From Lysobacteraceae bacterium NML93-0793 (lineage in GTDB: Bacteria > Pseudomonadota > Gammaproteobacteria > Xanthomonadales > Xanthomonadaceae), in contig NTJG01000007.1 of NCBI GenBank assembly GCA_002324875.1, positions 124,001-188,000 on the forward strand: a DNA stretch of 64,000 bases. The letters run 5' to 3'. The position numbers were made by a program, and so were the translations under genes. Of this stretch, positions 24,896 through 38,832 are shown piece by piece; position 1 is the first letter of the stretch; each line of letters opens with the position of its first letter. Below the pieces are notes generated by a model. It had not been told where the DNA came from. It made no database searches and was given only the letters and a program-made list of their open reading frames with translations.

Positions 24896-25747
24896 ATGAC
24901 GATATTGCGCCACCGGGACGTGATCACAAGCGTGACGCGCCAGCTCCAGCGGCTCGCACTCGGCATCGCGCTGAGTGCGCTGTCGGCGACGGCCGCCGCC
25001 GACTGGCGCGCAGATGCGGTCGACACGCTGACCAGGGAATCGGACGGGCGTCGTCTGGTCGTGCTCGGCGAGATGCACGGCACGCGCGAAGTGCCGCTGC
25101 TGGCCGGTGATCTGGTGGAACGTTGGAGCGATACATCGCCGGTGCTGCTGGCGCTGGAAATTCCAGTGCGCGAACACAGCGCCCTGCGTGAGGCCGTGGC
25201 CGGCGGTGGCGCCGATGCGGCGATCGAAACTCTTCGACAGCGCGGCTGGTGGCAGGTGCCGGCGGACGAGAACGACGGGCGACGCAGCGAGGATGTGCTG
25301 GCGCTGGTCCGGCGCATCGGTCGACTGAAAGCGTCAGGACGCGATGTCGCGATCCTGCCGTTCGACCCGCGGGATCTCCGCTGCTACCAGCGCGGCACCT
25401 GCGAAGCGGCGATGGCGCATGTGCTGCGGCGCGCGCACGACGCGTTTCCGCATGGCCGGATCGTCATCGTCACCGGCAACGTGCATGCGATGCGCCTGCG
25501 ACCGGACAACGCGCCTGAAGGGTTTCCCAAGCAGCCGATGACCGCGCTGCTGCGTGACCTGAAGCCGTATTCGGTCAACGTCACAGCCGAGCGCGGCGCG
25601 TACTGGGCCTGCCGGGATACATGCGGGATCGTCGATGTCGCGCCGTCTCGTAGCGGCGGTCGCGAGGGTGCAGGTTCGCCCTTCAATTACCGGTTGGTGC
25701 TGCCGGTATTCACGCCGATCCGTCAGGTGGGCGAGTCGAGGGAGTAA
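24896..25747 (+). CDS. ChaN-like haem-binding/TraB-type exported protein
   Basis: 283 aa. The N-terminal signal peptide (about 1-35, ...ALSATAAA) is followed by 'RRLVVLGEMHGTREVPLLAG', the GExHG motif of the ChaN/Tiki/TraB EreA-like superfamily. Further conserved strands are 'PVLLALEIPVREHSALREAV' and 'RIVIVTGNVHAMRL' with a His. ChaN proteins bind haem and the wider fold includes metalloproteases; the substrate here is unknown. It is divergent from rarA and followed by a short inverted-repeat element. Confidence 0.75.
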   Translation: MTILRHRDVITSVTRQLQRLALGIALSALSATAAADWRADAVDTLTRESDGRRLVVLGEMHGTREVPLLAGDLVERWSDTSPVLLALEIPVREHSALREAVAGGGADAAIETLRQRGWWQVPADENDGRRSEDVLALVRRIGRLKASGRDVAILPFDPRDLRCYQRGTCEAAMAHVLRRAHDAFPHGRIVIVTGNVHAMRLRPDNAPEGFPKQPMTALLRDLKPYSVNVTAERGAYWACRDTCGIVDVAPSRSGGREGAGSPFNYRLVLPVFTPIRQVGESRE

Positions 25748-25770
25748 TCCAGCGAGCAAGCATCTCAAGT

Positions 25771-25871
25771 CGTCGTCCCAGCGGTTCTCAACAGACGGAC
25801 GTCTGGTCAAGCCGGGACGCACTTGATCTTGCCCTATCGCGAAAATGGTCCCAGCGTTCGCTGGGACGACG
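25771..25871. repeat. Inverted-repeat element (MITE/REP-like), copy 1
   Basis: 101 bp with perfect 13-bp terminal inverted repeats (CGTCGTCCCAGCG at 25771, complement at 25859-25871). The interior resembles the element at 35197-35307: both carry a TCTCAACAG block, then CTGGTCAAGC and GGGA. Such elements are frequent between genes in Xanthomonadaceae. It lies between the convergent ChaN-like gene and lolA. Confidence 0.75.
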
Positions 25872-25900
25872 ATTCCTTGAAGCAGTTGATATCCGGTGCC

Positions 25901-26542
25901 TTACTCCTCGCCCACCACATCCACACCGGCCGGCGGCGTGTAGCGGAACGTGTCGCGCGCGAACGTCGGGTTGCGCTTCCAGCCGCTGAAACCGATCGTC
26001 GTCTGCTGGCCCAGCGTATCGTGGATTTCCATGCGCGTCGGGCTGCCGGCGCTGTTGAAGCCCAAGCGTGCGCGTTCGAATGCGGCGTTTTCGGTGCGCT
26101 TGGGGCGCAGCTCCAGCCATGCGAGGCCACCGGCATTGCCGGCTTCGGTCACCGTGAAGTCGCGGTCCAGCCTGGACGGATCGATCAGCGCCGCCAGCGG
26201 GCTGTCCTGTTCCTGCGGCCCCTGCGAGCGGCGAGTGACTTGCTGCAGGTCGGGGTCGTAGACCCACACCGTGCGGCCGTCGGCGACGATCAGCTGCGGG
26301 TAAGGTTTGACGTACTCCCAGCGGAACAGGCGCGGCGCCGACAGGGCGAGCGTGCCGCTCGAACTTTCACGCGTGCGGCCGTTGCCGTCGCTGACCTGCT
26401 GGGTGAACTGCCCTTCCAGACCGGTCAGGCCGCGGGTGAAAGTATCGAGGTGGGCGCGCGCACCGGACGCCTGTGCGACACCGGCGACCAGCAGCACGGC
26501 GGCCGCGGTGAGCCAACGGGAAGTGCGGAGCATCGTGCGCAT
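25901..26542 (-). CDS. lolA: Outer-membrane lipoprotein carrier LolA
   Basis: 213 aa. It is the periplasmic chaperone that carries lipoproteins from LolCDE to LolB. The signal peptide (about 1-25, LLVAGVAQASG) is followed by family motifs 'LTGLEGQFTQQVSDGNGRTR', 'SGTLALSAPRLFRWEYVKPY' and 'LIVADGRTVWVYDPDLQQV'. The C-terminal strand is 'FTVTEAGNAGGLAWLELRPK'. It sits downstream of ftsK, same strand and 130 bp away, the usual ftsK-lolA-rarA order. Confidence 0.95.
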   Translation of the reverse strand: MRTMLRTSRWLTAAAVLLVAGVAQASGARAHLDTFTRGLTGLEGQFTQQVSDGNGRTRESSSGTLALSAPRLFRWEYVKPYPQLIVADGRTVWVYDPDLQQVTRRSQGPQEQDSPLAALIDPSRLDRDFTVTEAGNAGGLAWLELRPKRTENAAFERARLGFNSAGSPTRMEIHDTLGQQTTIGFSGWKRNPTFARDTFRYTPPAGVDVVGEE

Positions 26543-26672
26543 CGGAAAACCTCATGGTGCGTCGGATCGTGGAGTCGGAGTGTGCGAAGCGGATGCTGAA
26601 TGCGCCGACGACAACGCGAGAAACGCCCACCCCATTGCACCGGCGATTCAGCGCGATCCGGACCCCGCCCTA

Positions 26673-31284
<4,612 letters not shown>

Positions 31285-31333
31285 TCCCGGTGCCCGGCGC
31301 AGGCGTTGCCGCACAGCCCGCGGGGCGCCGCGC

Positions 31334-32611
31334 GTGACGCTGGCGCAATTGAAGTTGATCCTGCGCCGCGAACTGCGGCGCATGTGGGTGCGCGCGGCGA
31401 TCTACTGCGCACTCGCGATCGTCACGGCGCTGGTCGGCGCCCTGGTGAAGACCTGGATTCCCGAGGCGCTGGCCGGCCGCATCGGTGCGGATTCGGTGGG
31501 CAACCTGCTGGGCATCCTGGCCGCCTCGATGCTCGCGGTCAGCACGTTCTCGCTGTCGACGATGGTGTCGGCGTACGGATCGGCGTCGACCAACGCCACG
31601 CCGCGCGCCGCCAGGCTGTTGATCGCCGACAGTTCCGCCCAGGGTGCGCTGGCGACGTTCATCGGCGCATTCCTGTTTTCGGTCGTGGGCCTGATCGCGC
31701 TGAGCACCGGCATCTACGGCGACAGCGGCCGGGTGGTGCTGTTCGCGGCGACGGTGCTGGTCATCGTGCTGATCACGTTGACGCTCCTGCGCTGGATCGA
31801 ACAACTGTCGAGCTTCGGCCGGGTCGGCGCGACGATCAATCTGGTCGAGGACGTCACTCGGCGCGCGGTCCAGCGCTATCTCGACGATCCACATCTGGGG
31901 GCGGCGCCCTCGCCGGGCGTGCCCGATGACGCGGTGCGGATCGACACGCGCGAAATCGGGTACATCGAACATGTCGACATCGCCCTGCTCGCCGAGCTCG
32001 CAGCCGAGCACGACGGCGAGATCCACGTCGCGGCACTGCCCGGCGTGTTCGCGACGCCCGGACGTGCGCTGGTCGCGACGCGCGGGTTGCCGGCCACCGA
32101 AGCGGTGACCCGACGCGTGCGCAGCGCGTTCACCATCAGCGACGAGCGCAGCTTCGAACAGGACCCGCGGTTCGGTTTCGTGGTCCTCGCGGAAATCGGC
32201 AGCCGGGCCCTGTCGCCCGGCATCAACGATGCCGGGACCGCGATCGACATCATCGGTACGGCAACGCGCCTGCTGTGCGAGTGGGCGCGCGAAACGTCGG
32301 CCGAGGCGCGCGCGGAGATCCGGCATGCCCGGGTCTTCGTCCCGGTCGTGACCGTCGACGATGTGTTCGGCGACGTCGTCGTGCCGATCGCACGCGACGG
32401 CGCGTCCGTGGTCGAGATCGCGATCCGGTTGCAGAAGGGCCTCGCTGCGATCGCGGCGTGCGGCAATCCCGACTTCGCCGCCGCTGCACGTCACCACGCC
32501 GGGCTGGCCATGGCGCGGGCCATGGCGGCGCTGGACTTCGAGCCCGATCGCGAGGTGCTGCGACGGACGGTGATCGAGGCCGGGGGTCTCGTGGACGGAC
32601 ACTGCGGATGA
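31334..32611 (+). CDS. DUF2254 membrane protein
   Basis: 425 aa from a GTG at 31334. The N-terminal half holds about four membrane helices (18-40, 58-80, 108-130, 136-155) with the family stretch 'LAVSTFSLSTMVSAYGSAS' and 'TPRAARLLIADSSAQGALAT'. The C-terminal half is soluble and carries 'FGFVVLAEIGSRALSPGIND', the DUF2254 signature. The role is unknown. It overlaps the GNAT gene by 4 nt and so is coupled to a lipid- or amino-acyl-linked pair (GNAT, aat). Confidence 0.85.
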   Translation: MTLAQLKLILRRELRRMWVRAAIYCALAIVTALVGALVKTWIPEALAGRIGADSVGNLLGILAASMLAVSTFSLSTMVSAYGSASTNATPRAARLLIADSSAQGALATFIGAFLFSVVGLIALSTGIYGDSGRVVLFAATVLVIVLITLTLLRWIEQLSSFGRVGATINLVEDVTRRAVQRYLDDPHLGAAPSPGVPDDAVRIDTREIGYIEHVDIALLAELAAEHDGEIHVAALPGVFATPGRALVATRGLPATEAVTRRVRSAFTISDERSFEQDPRFGFVVLAEIGSRALSPGINDAGTAIDIIGTATRLLCEWARETSAEARAEIRHARVFVPVVTVDDVFGDVVVPIARDGASVVEIAIRLQKGLAAIAACGNPDFAAAARHHAGLAMARAMAALDFEPDREVLRRTVIEAGGLVDGHCG

Positions 32612-33738
32612 CGGCACTTCGCGTGTTGGCACGGGTGGACGCGGTGCCGGCACTGCAGTGGGATGCCCTGCACGACGGCAACCCGTTCGTCAGTCACGCC
32701 TTCCTTGCCGGGCTGGAGCAGCACGGCTGCCTGCGCGCGGATTGGGGCTGGACGCCGCATCATCTGACGCTGTGGGACGGCGATGCGCTGGTCGCGGCGG
32801 CGCCGGCGTACCGCAAGACCAATTCGCATGGCGAGTTCGTGTTCGACCATGCCTGGGCGCATGCCTACGCCCGCTACGGGCATGAATACTTTCCCAAGCT
32901 TCTGGTGGCCTCGCCTTATTCGCCGGTGACCGGGCCGCGGCTGCTGGCGCGCGATACCGGGGCGCGCGTCGCGCTCCGCTTCGCGCTCGAGCGCGTGACG
33001 GCCGACGCCGGCTGGTCCTCGGCACACGTCAATTTCCATACCGACGCCGAAGCCGAGGCGTTCGACGCCGACTGGCTGCCGCGCATCGACGTGCAGTACC
33101 ACTGGCGCAACCCGGGCGACTGGTCGACGTTCGACGACTACCTCGGTGCGATGGACCACAAGCATCGCAAGAACATCCGCCAGGAGCGCGCCAAGGTCGC
33201 CCGGGCCGGGGTGACGTTCCGCGTGCTGCACGGCGACGAGGCCAGCGATGACGACCTCGCCACGATGTACCGCTTCTACCTGCAGACCTTCGCCGAGTAC
33301 GGCAACTCGCCTGCGCTGACGCTGGACTTCCTGCGTCATCTCGCCGCGACGATGCCGCGCCAGCTGGTGCTGGTACTGGCGGACCTCGGCGACATGCCGG
33401 TCGCCGGTGCCCTGTGCCTGCGGGGCGCCGACACGCTCTACGGCCGCTACTGGGGCGCGATCGCCAGCCTGCCCGGCCTGCACTTCGAGACCTGCTACTA
33501 CCAGGGCATCGACTACTGCCTGCGCGAGGGCCTGCAGCACTTCGAACCCGGCGCGCAGGGCGAGCACAAGCTCGCACGCGGATTCCTGCCGACGATCGTG
33601 CACAGCCGACACTGGATCGCCGATGCCGCGTTCCGGCACGCGCTGCGCGACTGGTGCACGCAGGAGGCGGCATCGGTCCGCGGTTATGCCGCGACGCTCG
33701 CGGCGAGCAGCCCGTTCAAGCCCCCCGCGACGCTGTGA
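32608..33738 (+). CDS. GNAT/FemAB-like acyltransferase (DUF482)
   Basis: 376 aa. The DUF482 (peptidogalycan biosynthesis-like) fold is recognised from 'WDALHDGNPFVSHAFLAGLE', 'NFHTDAEAEAF', 'QYHWRNPGDWSTFDDYLGAM', 'KHRKNIRQERAKVARAG' and 'FEPGAQGEHKLARGFLPTIV'. These proteins are predicted to transfer aminoacyl or acyl groups. The neighbouring aat, another aminoacyl transferase of related fold, overlaps by 4 nt (GTGA), which is a frequent arrangement. Confidence 0.88.
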   Translation: MTALRVLARVDAVPALQWDALHDGNPFVSHAFLAGLEQHGCLRADWGWTPHHLTLWDGDALVAAAPAYRKTNSHGEFVFDHAWAHAYARYGHEYFPKLLVASPYSPVTGPRLLARDTGARVALRFALERVTADAGWSSAHVNFHTDAEAEAFDADWLPRIDVQYHWRNPGDWSTFDDYLGAMDHKHRKNIRQERAKVARAGVTFRVLHGDEASDDDLATMYRFYLQTFAEYGNSPALTLDFLRHLAATMPRQLVLVLADLGDMPVAGALCLRGADTLYGRYWGAIASLPGLHFETCYYQGIDYCLREGLQHFEPGAQGEHKLARGFLPTIVHSRHWIADAAFRHALRDWCTQEAASVRGYAATLAASSPFKPPATL

Positions 33739-34496
33739 GCCTTCACCTGCCCAGGCTGGGCGTGGCGCCGGACGCCCCGTTTCCGCCGGTCGAAACCGCA
33801 CTGCGGCGTCCCGACGGGCTGCTGGCGTTCGGCGGTGATCTGTCGCTGCCGCGCCTGCGCAATGCCTACCGCTGCGGCGTCTTTCCCTGGTTCTCGGAAG
33901 GGCAACCGATCCTGTGGTGGTCGCCGGATCCCCGTCTGGTGTTCGAAACGGCGCATTTCGCCCTGCCCCGCCGCTTTCGCCGCAGCCTGCGCCGAAGCGT
34001 CTGGGAGGTCCGCGCCGATACCGCGTTCGACGACGTGGTCTCAGCCTGCGCCTCGACGCCGCGTCCCGGACAGGACGGCACCTGGATCACGCCGGCGATG
34101 CAGTCGGCGTACTCGGCGCTGCACGCCGCAGGCGATGCCCACAGCGTCGAGGTGTTCGACGGCACGCGGATGATCGGCGGCATCTACGGGGTGGCGCTGG
34201 GCCGGATGTTCTTCGGCGAGAGCATGTTCAGTGCCGAACCCGGTGGCTCCAAGGTCGCCCTCGCGGGCTTGATCCAGCAGCTTCGCCACTGGGGCATGCC
34301 TCTGCTCGACGCGCAGGTGGGCAATCCGCACCTGCTCGGTCTGGGCGGTGTGCCCTGGCCGCGCCCGCGGTTCATCGAGTGCGTGCGCGGTCTGGTCGAT
34401 GCGCCGCCGCCCGTAACCGGTTCGTGGACGCGGGCTTTCGGCACGCAGGCGGCCGCCGATCTTGCAGGCGCCCCCGGGGCTGCAGGTCACACTTGA
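33735..34496 (+). CDS. aat: Leucyl/phenylalanyl-tRNA-protein transferase
   Basis: 253 aa from a GTG at 33735 that overlaps the upstream stop. Adds Leu or Phe to N-terminal Arg/Lys of proteins, making N-degrons for ClpS/ClpAP, whose genes follow 1 kb downstream. Conserved motifs are 'GLLAFGGDLSLPRLRNAYRC', 'GVFPWFSEGQPILWWSPDPR', 'TWITPAMQSAYSALHAAGDA' and 'GRMFFGESMFSAEPGGSKVA'. Functional link and position (aat-infA-clpA-clpS) are standard. Confidence 0.96.
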   Translation: MSLHLPRLGVAPDAPFPPVETALRRPDGLLAFGGDLSLPRLRNAYRCGVFPWFSEGQPILWWSPDPRLVFETAHFALPRRFRRSLRRSVWEVRADTAFDDVVSACASTPRPGQDGTWITPAMQSAYSALHAAGDAHSVEVFDGTRMIGGIYGVALGRMFFGESMFSAEPGGSKVALAGLIQQLRHWGMPLLDAQVGNPHLLGLGGVPWPRPRFIECVRGLVDAPPPVTGSWTRAFGTQAAADLAGAPGAAGHT

Positions 34497-34595
34497 CCGC
34501 AGACCGCACTTTTGCATCGGCGGCCTGCCCATGCGAGAATGCTCCGCTTTGCTGGCGCGCAGCGCCGCTCCCACAGACACGGATATTCCAGACGA

Positions 34596-34814
34596 ATGGC
34601 GAAAGACGACGTCATCGAGTTCGAAGGCACGGTTTCCGAGACGCTTCCGAACACCATGTTCCGGGTGAAGCTCGAGAACGGCCACGAAATCATTGCGCAC
34701 ATCTCCGGGCGGATGCGCAAGAACTACATCCGCATCCTGACCGGCGACCGGGTCAAGGTCGAGATGACGCCCTATGATCTGAGCAAGGGCCGGATCACCT
34801 ACCGCATGAAGTAA
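34596..34814 (+). CDS. infA: Translation initiation factor IF-1
   Basis: 72 aa, the usual length. It is an OB-fold protein that binds the ribosomal A site. '[20 protein letters not shown]', '[20 protein letters not shown]' and '[20 protein letters not shown]' are near-invariant. It is followed by a good intrinsic terminator at 34845. Confidence 0.98.
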   Translation: MAKDDVIEFEGTVSETLPNTMFRVKLENGHEIIAHISGRMRKNYIRILTGDRVKVEMTPYDLSKGRITYRMK

Positions 34815-34844
34815 TCGCCGCGCCCATCGAGGTGACAGCGAACG

Positions 34845-34876
34845 GAAGGCAGCCTCTCGGCTGCCTTCTTGCGTTT
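34845..34876 (+). terminator. Intrinsic terminator of infA
   Basis: GAAGGCAGCC-TCTC-GGCTGCCTTC (10-bp stem) followed by TTGCGTTT, starting 31 bp after the infA stop. Confidence 0.85.
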
Positions 34877-35196
34877 GGAACCGACGGAACGATTTGCCAG
34901 ACGATGGTGCTTGAGTGAATTGGCGGATGGCAACAAGGGCGTTCTGCGTGCCCACGAGGGGCTGACGGATGCTCCCGGCCGGTGGTACGGCGCCTGTCGC
35001 ATCCGCATCCGCCACGGCTTTCGGCATTCCCGACGAGATGCCGTGTCCTCGCCTGTCCTTGGAACCGCCTACCGACGCGCGTGCCAAGCTGCTGGTAGGC
35101 AGCCGGGCCGATGCGGGTATGCCCGAGGGCAGGATGGGATTGCCGGGCTGTTCTTCGCGCGCCAGCGCGCTCCCTTGGGGAAGGTCTGAATAACTG
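34877..35196. other. Gene-free stretch after infA
   Basis: No convincing gene, tRNA or signal between the infA terminator and the inverted-repeat element. Frames present have no start signal or domain. In enterobacteria serW lies near here, but no tRNA cloverleaf or T-loop sequence was seen. Confidence 0.6.
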
Positions 35197-35307
35197 CCGT
35201 CATCCCCGCGGCTCTCAACAGCCGCACTGCTGGTCAAGCGGGGATCCAGCGACTTCAAGCCTTTGAACGCCAACGGTGCTGGATTCCCGCGTTCGCGGGA
35301 ATGACGG
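35197..35307. repeat. Inverted-repeat element (MITE/REP-like), copy 2
   Basis: 111 bp with 13-bp ends matching at 12 positions (CCGTCATCCCCGC and GCGGGAATGACGG). An internal hairpin TTCCCGCG-TTC-GCGGGAA lies at the right end. The interior shares a TCTCAACAG and CTGGTCAAGC block with the element at 25771. The following 35308-35483 shows nothing else. Confidence 0.8.
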
Positions 35308-35483
35308 CCAAGAGCGGAATTGTTCAGATCTTCCTGAGAGGCGTAGCGCCCACCTGTCGTCAGGCAGTGCCGGAGTCTGCAGCCGCCCTTGGGCGCAACG
35401 TCGATTTTTGAAGCCCCGCGCGCTCCTGCGGGCTGCGCGTTCGACCAGCATCACCGACAGCTTGATCGGTACACCCCTTTTGC

Positions 35484-35511
35484 GAACGAGGCGCCCAAGG
35501 GCGCCTCGTTC
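35484..35511 (-). terminator. Hairpin at the 3' end of clpA
   Basis: GAACGAGGCGCCC-AA-GGGCGCCTCGTTC, a perfect 13-bp stem 21 bp after the clpA stop. On the minus strand it is followed by GCAAAAGGGG rather than a T-run, so it is a strong stem but an imperfect intrinsic terminator. Confidence 0.7.
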
Positions 35512-35532
35512 ATGGCTCGGGTTGCCGGCTGC

Positions 35533-37815
35533 CTACTCCACAGTGGCCGTCAGCAGCTTCTCCGGCTCGGAGAATGTCTCGACCGTGAGCTCGCCGTCCG
35601 TGACGTCGATGATCACGCGCCCGCCATTGGCGAGCTTGCCGAACAGCAGCTCGTCGGCCAGCCGACGCTTGATACGGTCCTGGATGACGCGCGCCATCGG
35701 CCGGGCGCCCATCTGCGGATCGAAGCCGTGCTGGGCCAGCCAATCGCGTGCTTCAGGCGATGCGGTAACCGCGACGTTCTTGTCGTGCAGCTGGCTTTCC
35801 AGTTCGATCATGAACTTGTCGACCACGCGCAGGATGTGGTCGAAACCGAGCGACTGGAACTGCACGATGGCGTCGATGCGGTTGCGGAACTCGGGCGAGA
35901 ACGCCTTGCGGATCACTTCCATCGCATCGCTGCTGTGGTCCTGGCGCATGAAGCCGATCGAGCGACGCGAGGCCTGGGTGGCACCGGCGTTGGTTGTCAT
36001 CACCAGGATCACGTTGCGGAAGTTCGCCTCGCGCCCGTTGGTGTCGGTCAGCACGCCGCGGTCCATGACCTGCAACAGGATGTTGAAGATGTCCGGATGC
36101 GCCTTCTCCACCTCGTCGAGCAGCAGCACGCAATGCGGCGTCTTGACGATCTTCTCGGTCAGCAGGCCGCCCTGGTCGAATCCGACGTAGCCCGGGGGCG
36201 CGCCGATCAGACGGCTGATCGAGTGCGATTCCATGTATTCGGACATGTCGAAACGCACCAGCTCGATGCCGAGCTGCAGCGCGAGCTGGCGCGTGACTTC
36301 GGTCTTGCCCACACCAGTCGGGCCGGCGAAGAGGAAGTTGCCGATCGGCTTGTCAGGGTTCGCAAGCCCCGAGCGCGCCAGCTTGATCGCCGACGTCAGG
36401 GTTTCGATGGCCGGATCTTGGCCGAAGATCACCATCTTCAGGTTGCGCTCGAGGTGCTCGAGCACGTCCTTGTCCGTGGCACTGACCTGCTTGGCCGGAA
36501 TGCGCGCCATCTTCGCGACGATGGTCTCCACCTCCTCGACGTCGATCAGCGCCTTGCGCACGCCTTCGGGCAGCAGACGCTGGCGCGCGCCGGCTTCGTC
36601 GATGACGTCGATCGCCTTGTCGGGCAGCAGCCGGTCGGCGATGTGCTTGACCGACAGGTCCACCGCCGCCTGCAGCGCGTCGTCGGCATAGGTGACGTCG
36701 TGGTGTGCCTCGTAGCGGGGCTTGAGGCCGAGCAGGATCTGGAAGGTCTCGCTGACCGTCGGCTCGACGATGTCGATCTTCTGGAACCGACGCGCGAGCG
36801 CACGATCCTTCTCGAAGATGCCGCGGTATTCCTGGAACGTGGTCGAGCCGATGCAACGCAGTTCGCCCGACGACAGCGCCGGCTTGATCAGGTTCGACGC
36901 GTCCATCGTGCCGCCCGACGCCGAACCCGCACCGATGATCGTGTGGATCTCGTCGATGAACAGGATCGCGCCCGGATGCTTCTTGATCGCGGCCAGCACG
37001 GCCTTGAGCCGCTTTTCGAAGTCGCCGCGGTACTTGGTGCCGGCAACCAGCGCGCCGAGGTCGAGCGAATAGATCGTCGCCTCGCTCAGCACCTCCGGCA
37101 CTTCGCCATCGACGATGCGCTTGGCCAGACCCTCGGCGATCGCGGTCTTGCCCACACCCGCCTCACCGACGTAGAGCGGGTTGTTCTTGCGTCGGCGGCA
37201 CAGCACCTGGATCGTGCGCTCGACCTCCTCGGCGCGCCCGACCAGCGGGTCGATGCGGCCTTCACGGGCAGCGGCGTTGAGGTCGCTGGCGTACTCGGCC
37301 AACGCGTCCGCCTTCGCGTCGCTCTCGCCGTCGCGCACTTGGCCGGCTTCTTCCGCGCCACTGCCCTCGCCGTCCTCACCGCCGGTCTTGGCGATGCCGT
37401 GCGAGAGATAGTTGACGACGTCCAGCCGAGTGACGTCCTGCTGGTTGAGGTAATAGACCGCGTGCGAGTCCTTTTCGCCGAAGATCGCCACCAGCACGTT
37501 CGCGCCGCTGACTTCCTTCTTGCCCGAGGACTGCACGTGGTAGACCGCACGCTGCAGCACACGCTGGAATCCCAGCGTCGGCTGGGTGTCGCGTGTGTCG
37601 TCGTCGGCGAGCTTGGTCACCGATGTCAGGATGGCCTGTTCCAGATCCGCGCGCAGTCGCGGGAAATCCGCGCCGGTGGCTTTGAGCACCGATTCCGCGG
37701 ACGGATTTTCGAGCAGGGCAAGCAGCAGGTGTTCGACGGTCATGTACTCGTCGCGCGCCTCGCGGGCGCGCTTGTAGCACTGGCCGATGGTGAACTCGAG
37801 ATCTTTGCTGAACAT
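35533..37815 (-). CDS. clpA: ATP-dependent Clp protease ATP-binding subunit ClpA
   Basis: 760 aa. It is the unfoldase of ClpAP. The ATG at 37815 gives the standard N-terminus (MFSKDLEFTIGQCYKRAREA). The N-domain (1-145) precedes an acidic linker (about 148-170). AAA domain 1 has 'YVGEAGVGKTAIAEGLA' and 'AILFIDEIHTIIGAGSASGG'. AAA domain 2 has 'LFAGPTGVGKTEVTRQLA' and 'VLLLDEVEKAHPDIFNILLQ'. The ClpP-binding loop is 'RRSIGFMRQD' (IGF). The adaptor gene clpS is directly upstream in the same direction, 78 bp away. Confidence 0.97.
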   Translation of the reverse strand: MFSKDLEFTIGQCYKRAREARDEYMTVEHLLLALLENPSAESVLKATGADFPRLRADLEQAILTSVTKLADDDTRDTQPTLGFQRVLQRAVYHVQSSGKKEVSGANVLVAIFGEKDSHAVYYLNQQDVTRLDVVNYLSHGIAKTGGEDGEGSGAEEAGQVRDGESDAKADALAEYASDLNAAAREGRIDPLVGRAEEVERTIQVLCRRRKNNPLYVGEAGVGKTAIAEGLAKRIVDGEVPEVLSEATIYSLDLGALVAGTKYRGDFEKRLKAVLAAIKKHPGAILFIDEIHTIIGAGSASGGTMDASNLIKPALSSGELRCIGSTTFQEYRGIFEKDRALARRFQKIDIVEPTVSETFQILLGLKPRYEAHHDVTYADDALQAAVDLSVKHIADRLLPDKAIDVIDEAGARQRLLPEGVRKALIDVEEVETIVAKMARIPAKQVSATDKDVLEHLERNLKMVIFGQDPAIETLTSAIKLARSGLANPDKPIGNFLFAGPTGVGKTEVTRQLALQLGIELVRFDMSEYMESHSISRLIGAPPGYVGFDQGGLLTEKIVKTPHCVLLLDEVEKAHPDIFNILLQVMDRGVLTDTNGREANFRNVILVMTTNAGATQASRRSIGFMRQDHSSDAMEVIRKAFSPEFRNRIDAIVQFQSLGFDHILRVVDKFMIELESQLHDKNVAVTASPEARDWLAQHGFDPQMGARPMARVIQDRIKRRLADELLFGKLANGGRVIIDVTDGELTVETFSEPEKLLTATVE

Positions 37816-37893
37816 GGGGCAGGCGCCTCCGGAATACTGCAACCCTGGATGGGGGCCCGGACCCGGTATTTCCATCCCTGCCCCGGGACCTGT

Positions 37894-38214
37894 TTAGGCC
37901 TTTTCCATCGTGCAGAGCAAGGGGTGAAGGTTGAGTCGTGCGTATTCGTTCACTTGTGCGACCTTCGACTCCGCGACCTCGCGGCTGTAGACGCCGCAGA
38001 CCCCGCGTCCGCGGGTGTGGACGTGCAGCATGACCTGGGTCGCGCGCTCGATGTCGAGGGCGAAGAACCGGATCAGGATCTCGACGACGAAGTCCATCGG
38101 GGTGTAATCGTCATTGAGCAGCAGCACCGAGTACAGCGGCGGCGGCGCGACTTCGGGGCGGCTGGTGGCCACGGCGGTGCCGTGGTCGTGATCGTGGTCG
38201 TGCTTGCGGCTCAT
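37894..38214 (-). CDS. clpS: ClpS adaptor
   Basis: 106 aa. Delivers N-degron substrates to ClpA. The N-terminus is flexible and His/Asp-rich ([14 protein letters not shown]). Core motifs are '[20 protein letters not shown]' with the acidic substrate-pocket residues, '[20 protein letters not shown]' and '[17 protein letters not shown]'. It is first of the clpS-clpA pair. Confidence 0.96.
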   Translation of the reverse strand: MSRKHDHDHDHGTAVATSRPEVAPPPLYSVLLLNDDYTPMDFVVEILIRFFALDIERATQVMLHVHTRGRGVCGVYSREVAESKVAQVNEYARLNLHPLLCTMEKA

Positions 38215-38307
38215 GCGGCAATTATAGAGCGCAGGCTGACGGGCGCGGATGGACGCTCCGGATGCCGGGCGTCAGAATGCCGCCATCCCCCGCCCCAGGT
38301 CGTCCGC

Positions 38308-38832
38308 ATGCCGTTGTTCCTTCGCCTGCTGTCCGTCGGCGTGCTGCTGGCCTCGTCCGCCGGATCGATCGCGGCGCCCCCCACTCCGGCAGCGCGTCCG
38401 CCCGCACCCGATGTCGGCCCCGCCGCCTCCGACGACACGCTGGCCGCGCGGCTCGATGCACGCGGCGTCCGCTACGAGCGCGACGCCGATGGCGACTACC
38501 GGGTGGTGTTCGCCTGGCAGCAGGAGGGACGTTCACAGGTGGCGTTCGTCGCCGGACGTGCGCACGTCTTCGGCGACAGCGCGGTGCGCGAGGTGTTCTC
38601 GCCGGCGGCGCGCGTGCCCGACGGTGGATTCGACGCCACACAGAGCGACATGCTGCTGCGTGACAGCCAGTCGAACATTCTGGGTGCGTGGGAGATTGCC
38701 GGTGACGTGCTGTTCTACGTCATCAAGCTCCACGACGACGCCGACGGCGCGCGGATCGAGCAGGCGCTCGAGGCCGCCGCCCAGCTCGCCGACGACATGG
38801 AACTGCGCCTCGGCGGGGACGACGTGCTGTGA
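38308..38832 (+). CDS. Exported YbjN-like protein
   Basis: 174 aa. A signal peptide (about 1-23) is followed by a Pro/Ala-rich linker and a compact domain beginning 'LAARLDARGVRYERDADGDY' with 'VVFAWQQEGRSQVAFVAGRA' and 'SDMLLRDSQSNILGAWEIAG'. The pattern (short helix, 'Y..D.DGDY', beta strands, then a helix with 'DDMELRLGG') resembles YbjN/secretion-chaperone-like folds; the match is by eye. It overlaps the Nudix gene by 4 nt and leads the run Nudix-mnmA-hflD. Confidence 0.6.
   Translation: MPLFLRLLSVGVLLASSAGSIAAPPTPAARPPAPDVGPAASDDTLAARLDARGVRYERDADGDYRVVFAWQQEGRSQVAFVAGRAHVFGDSAVREVFSPAARVPDGGFDATQSDMLLRDSQSNILGAWEIAGDVLFYVIKLHDDADGARIEQALEAAAQLADDMELRLGGDDVL

Noticed and set aside
34877..35483. 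tRNA gene between infA and clpA
   Set aside because: serW lies near infA in E. coli, but no T-loop or acceptor stem was found here.
35389..38832. Very long plus-strand open frame (1147 codons) across clpA and clpS
   Set aside because: It is antisense to clpA/clpS, whose products are unmistakable. Only its last part (from 38308) is a real gene. Long antisense frames are expected at this GC content.
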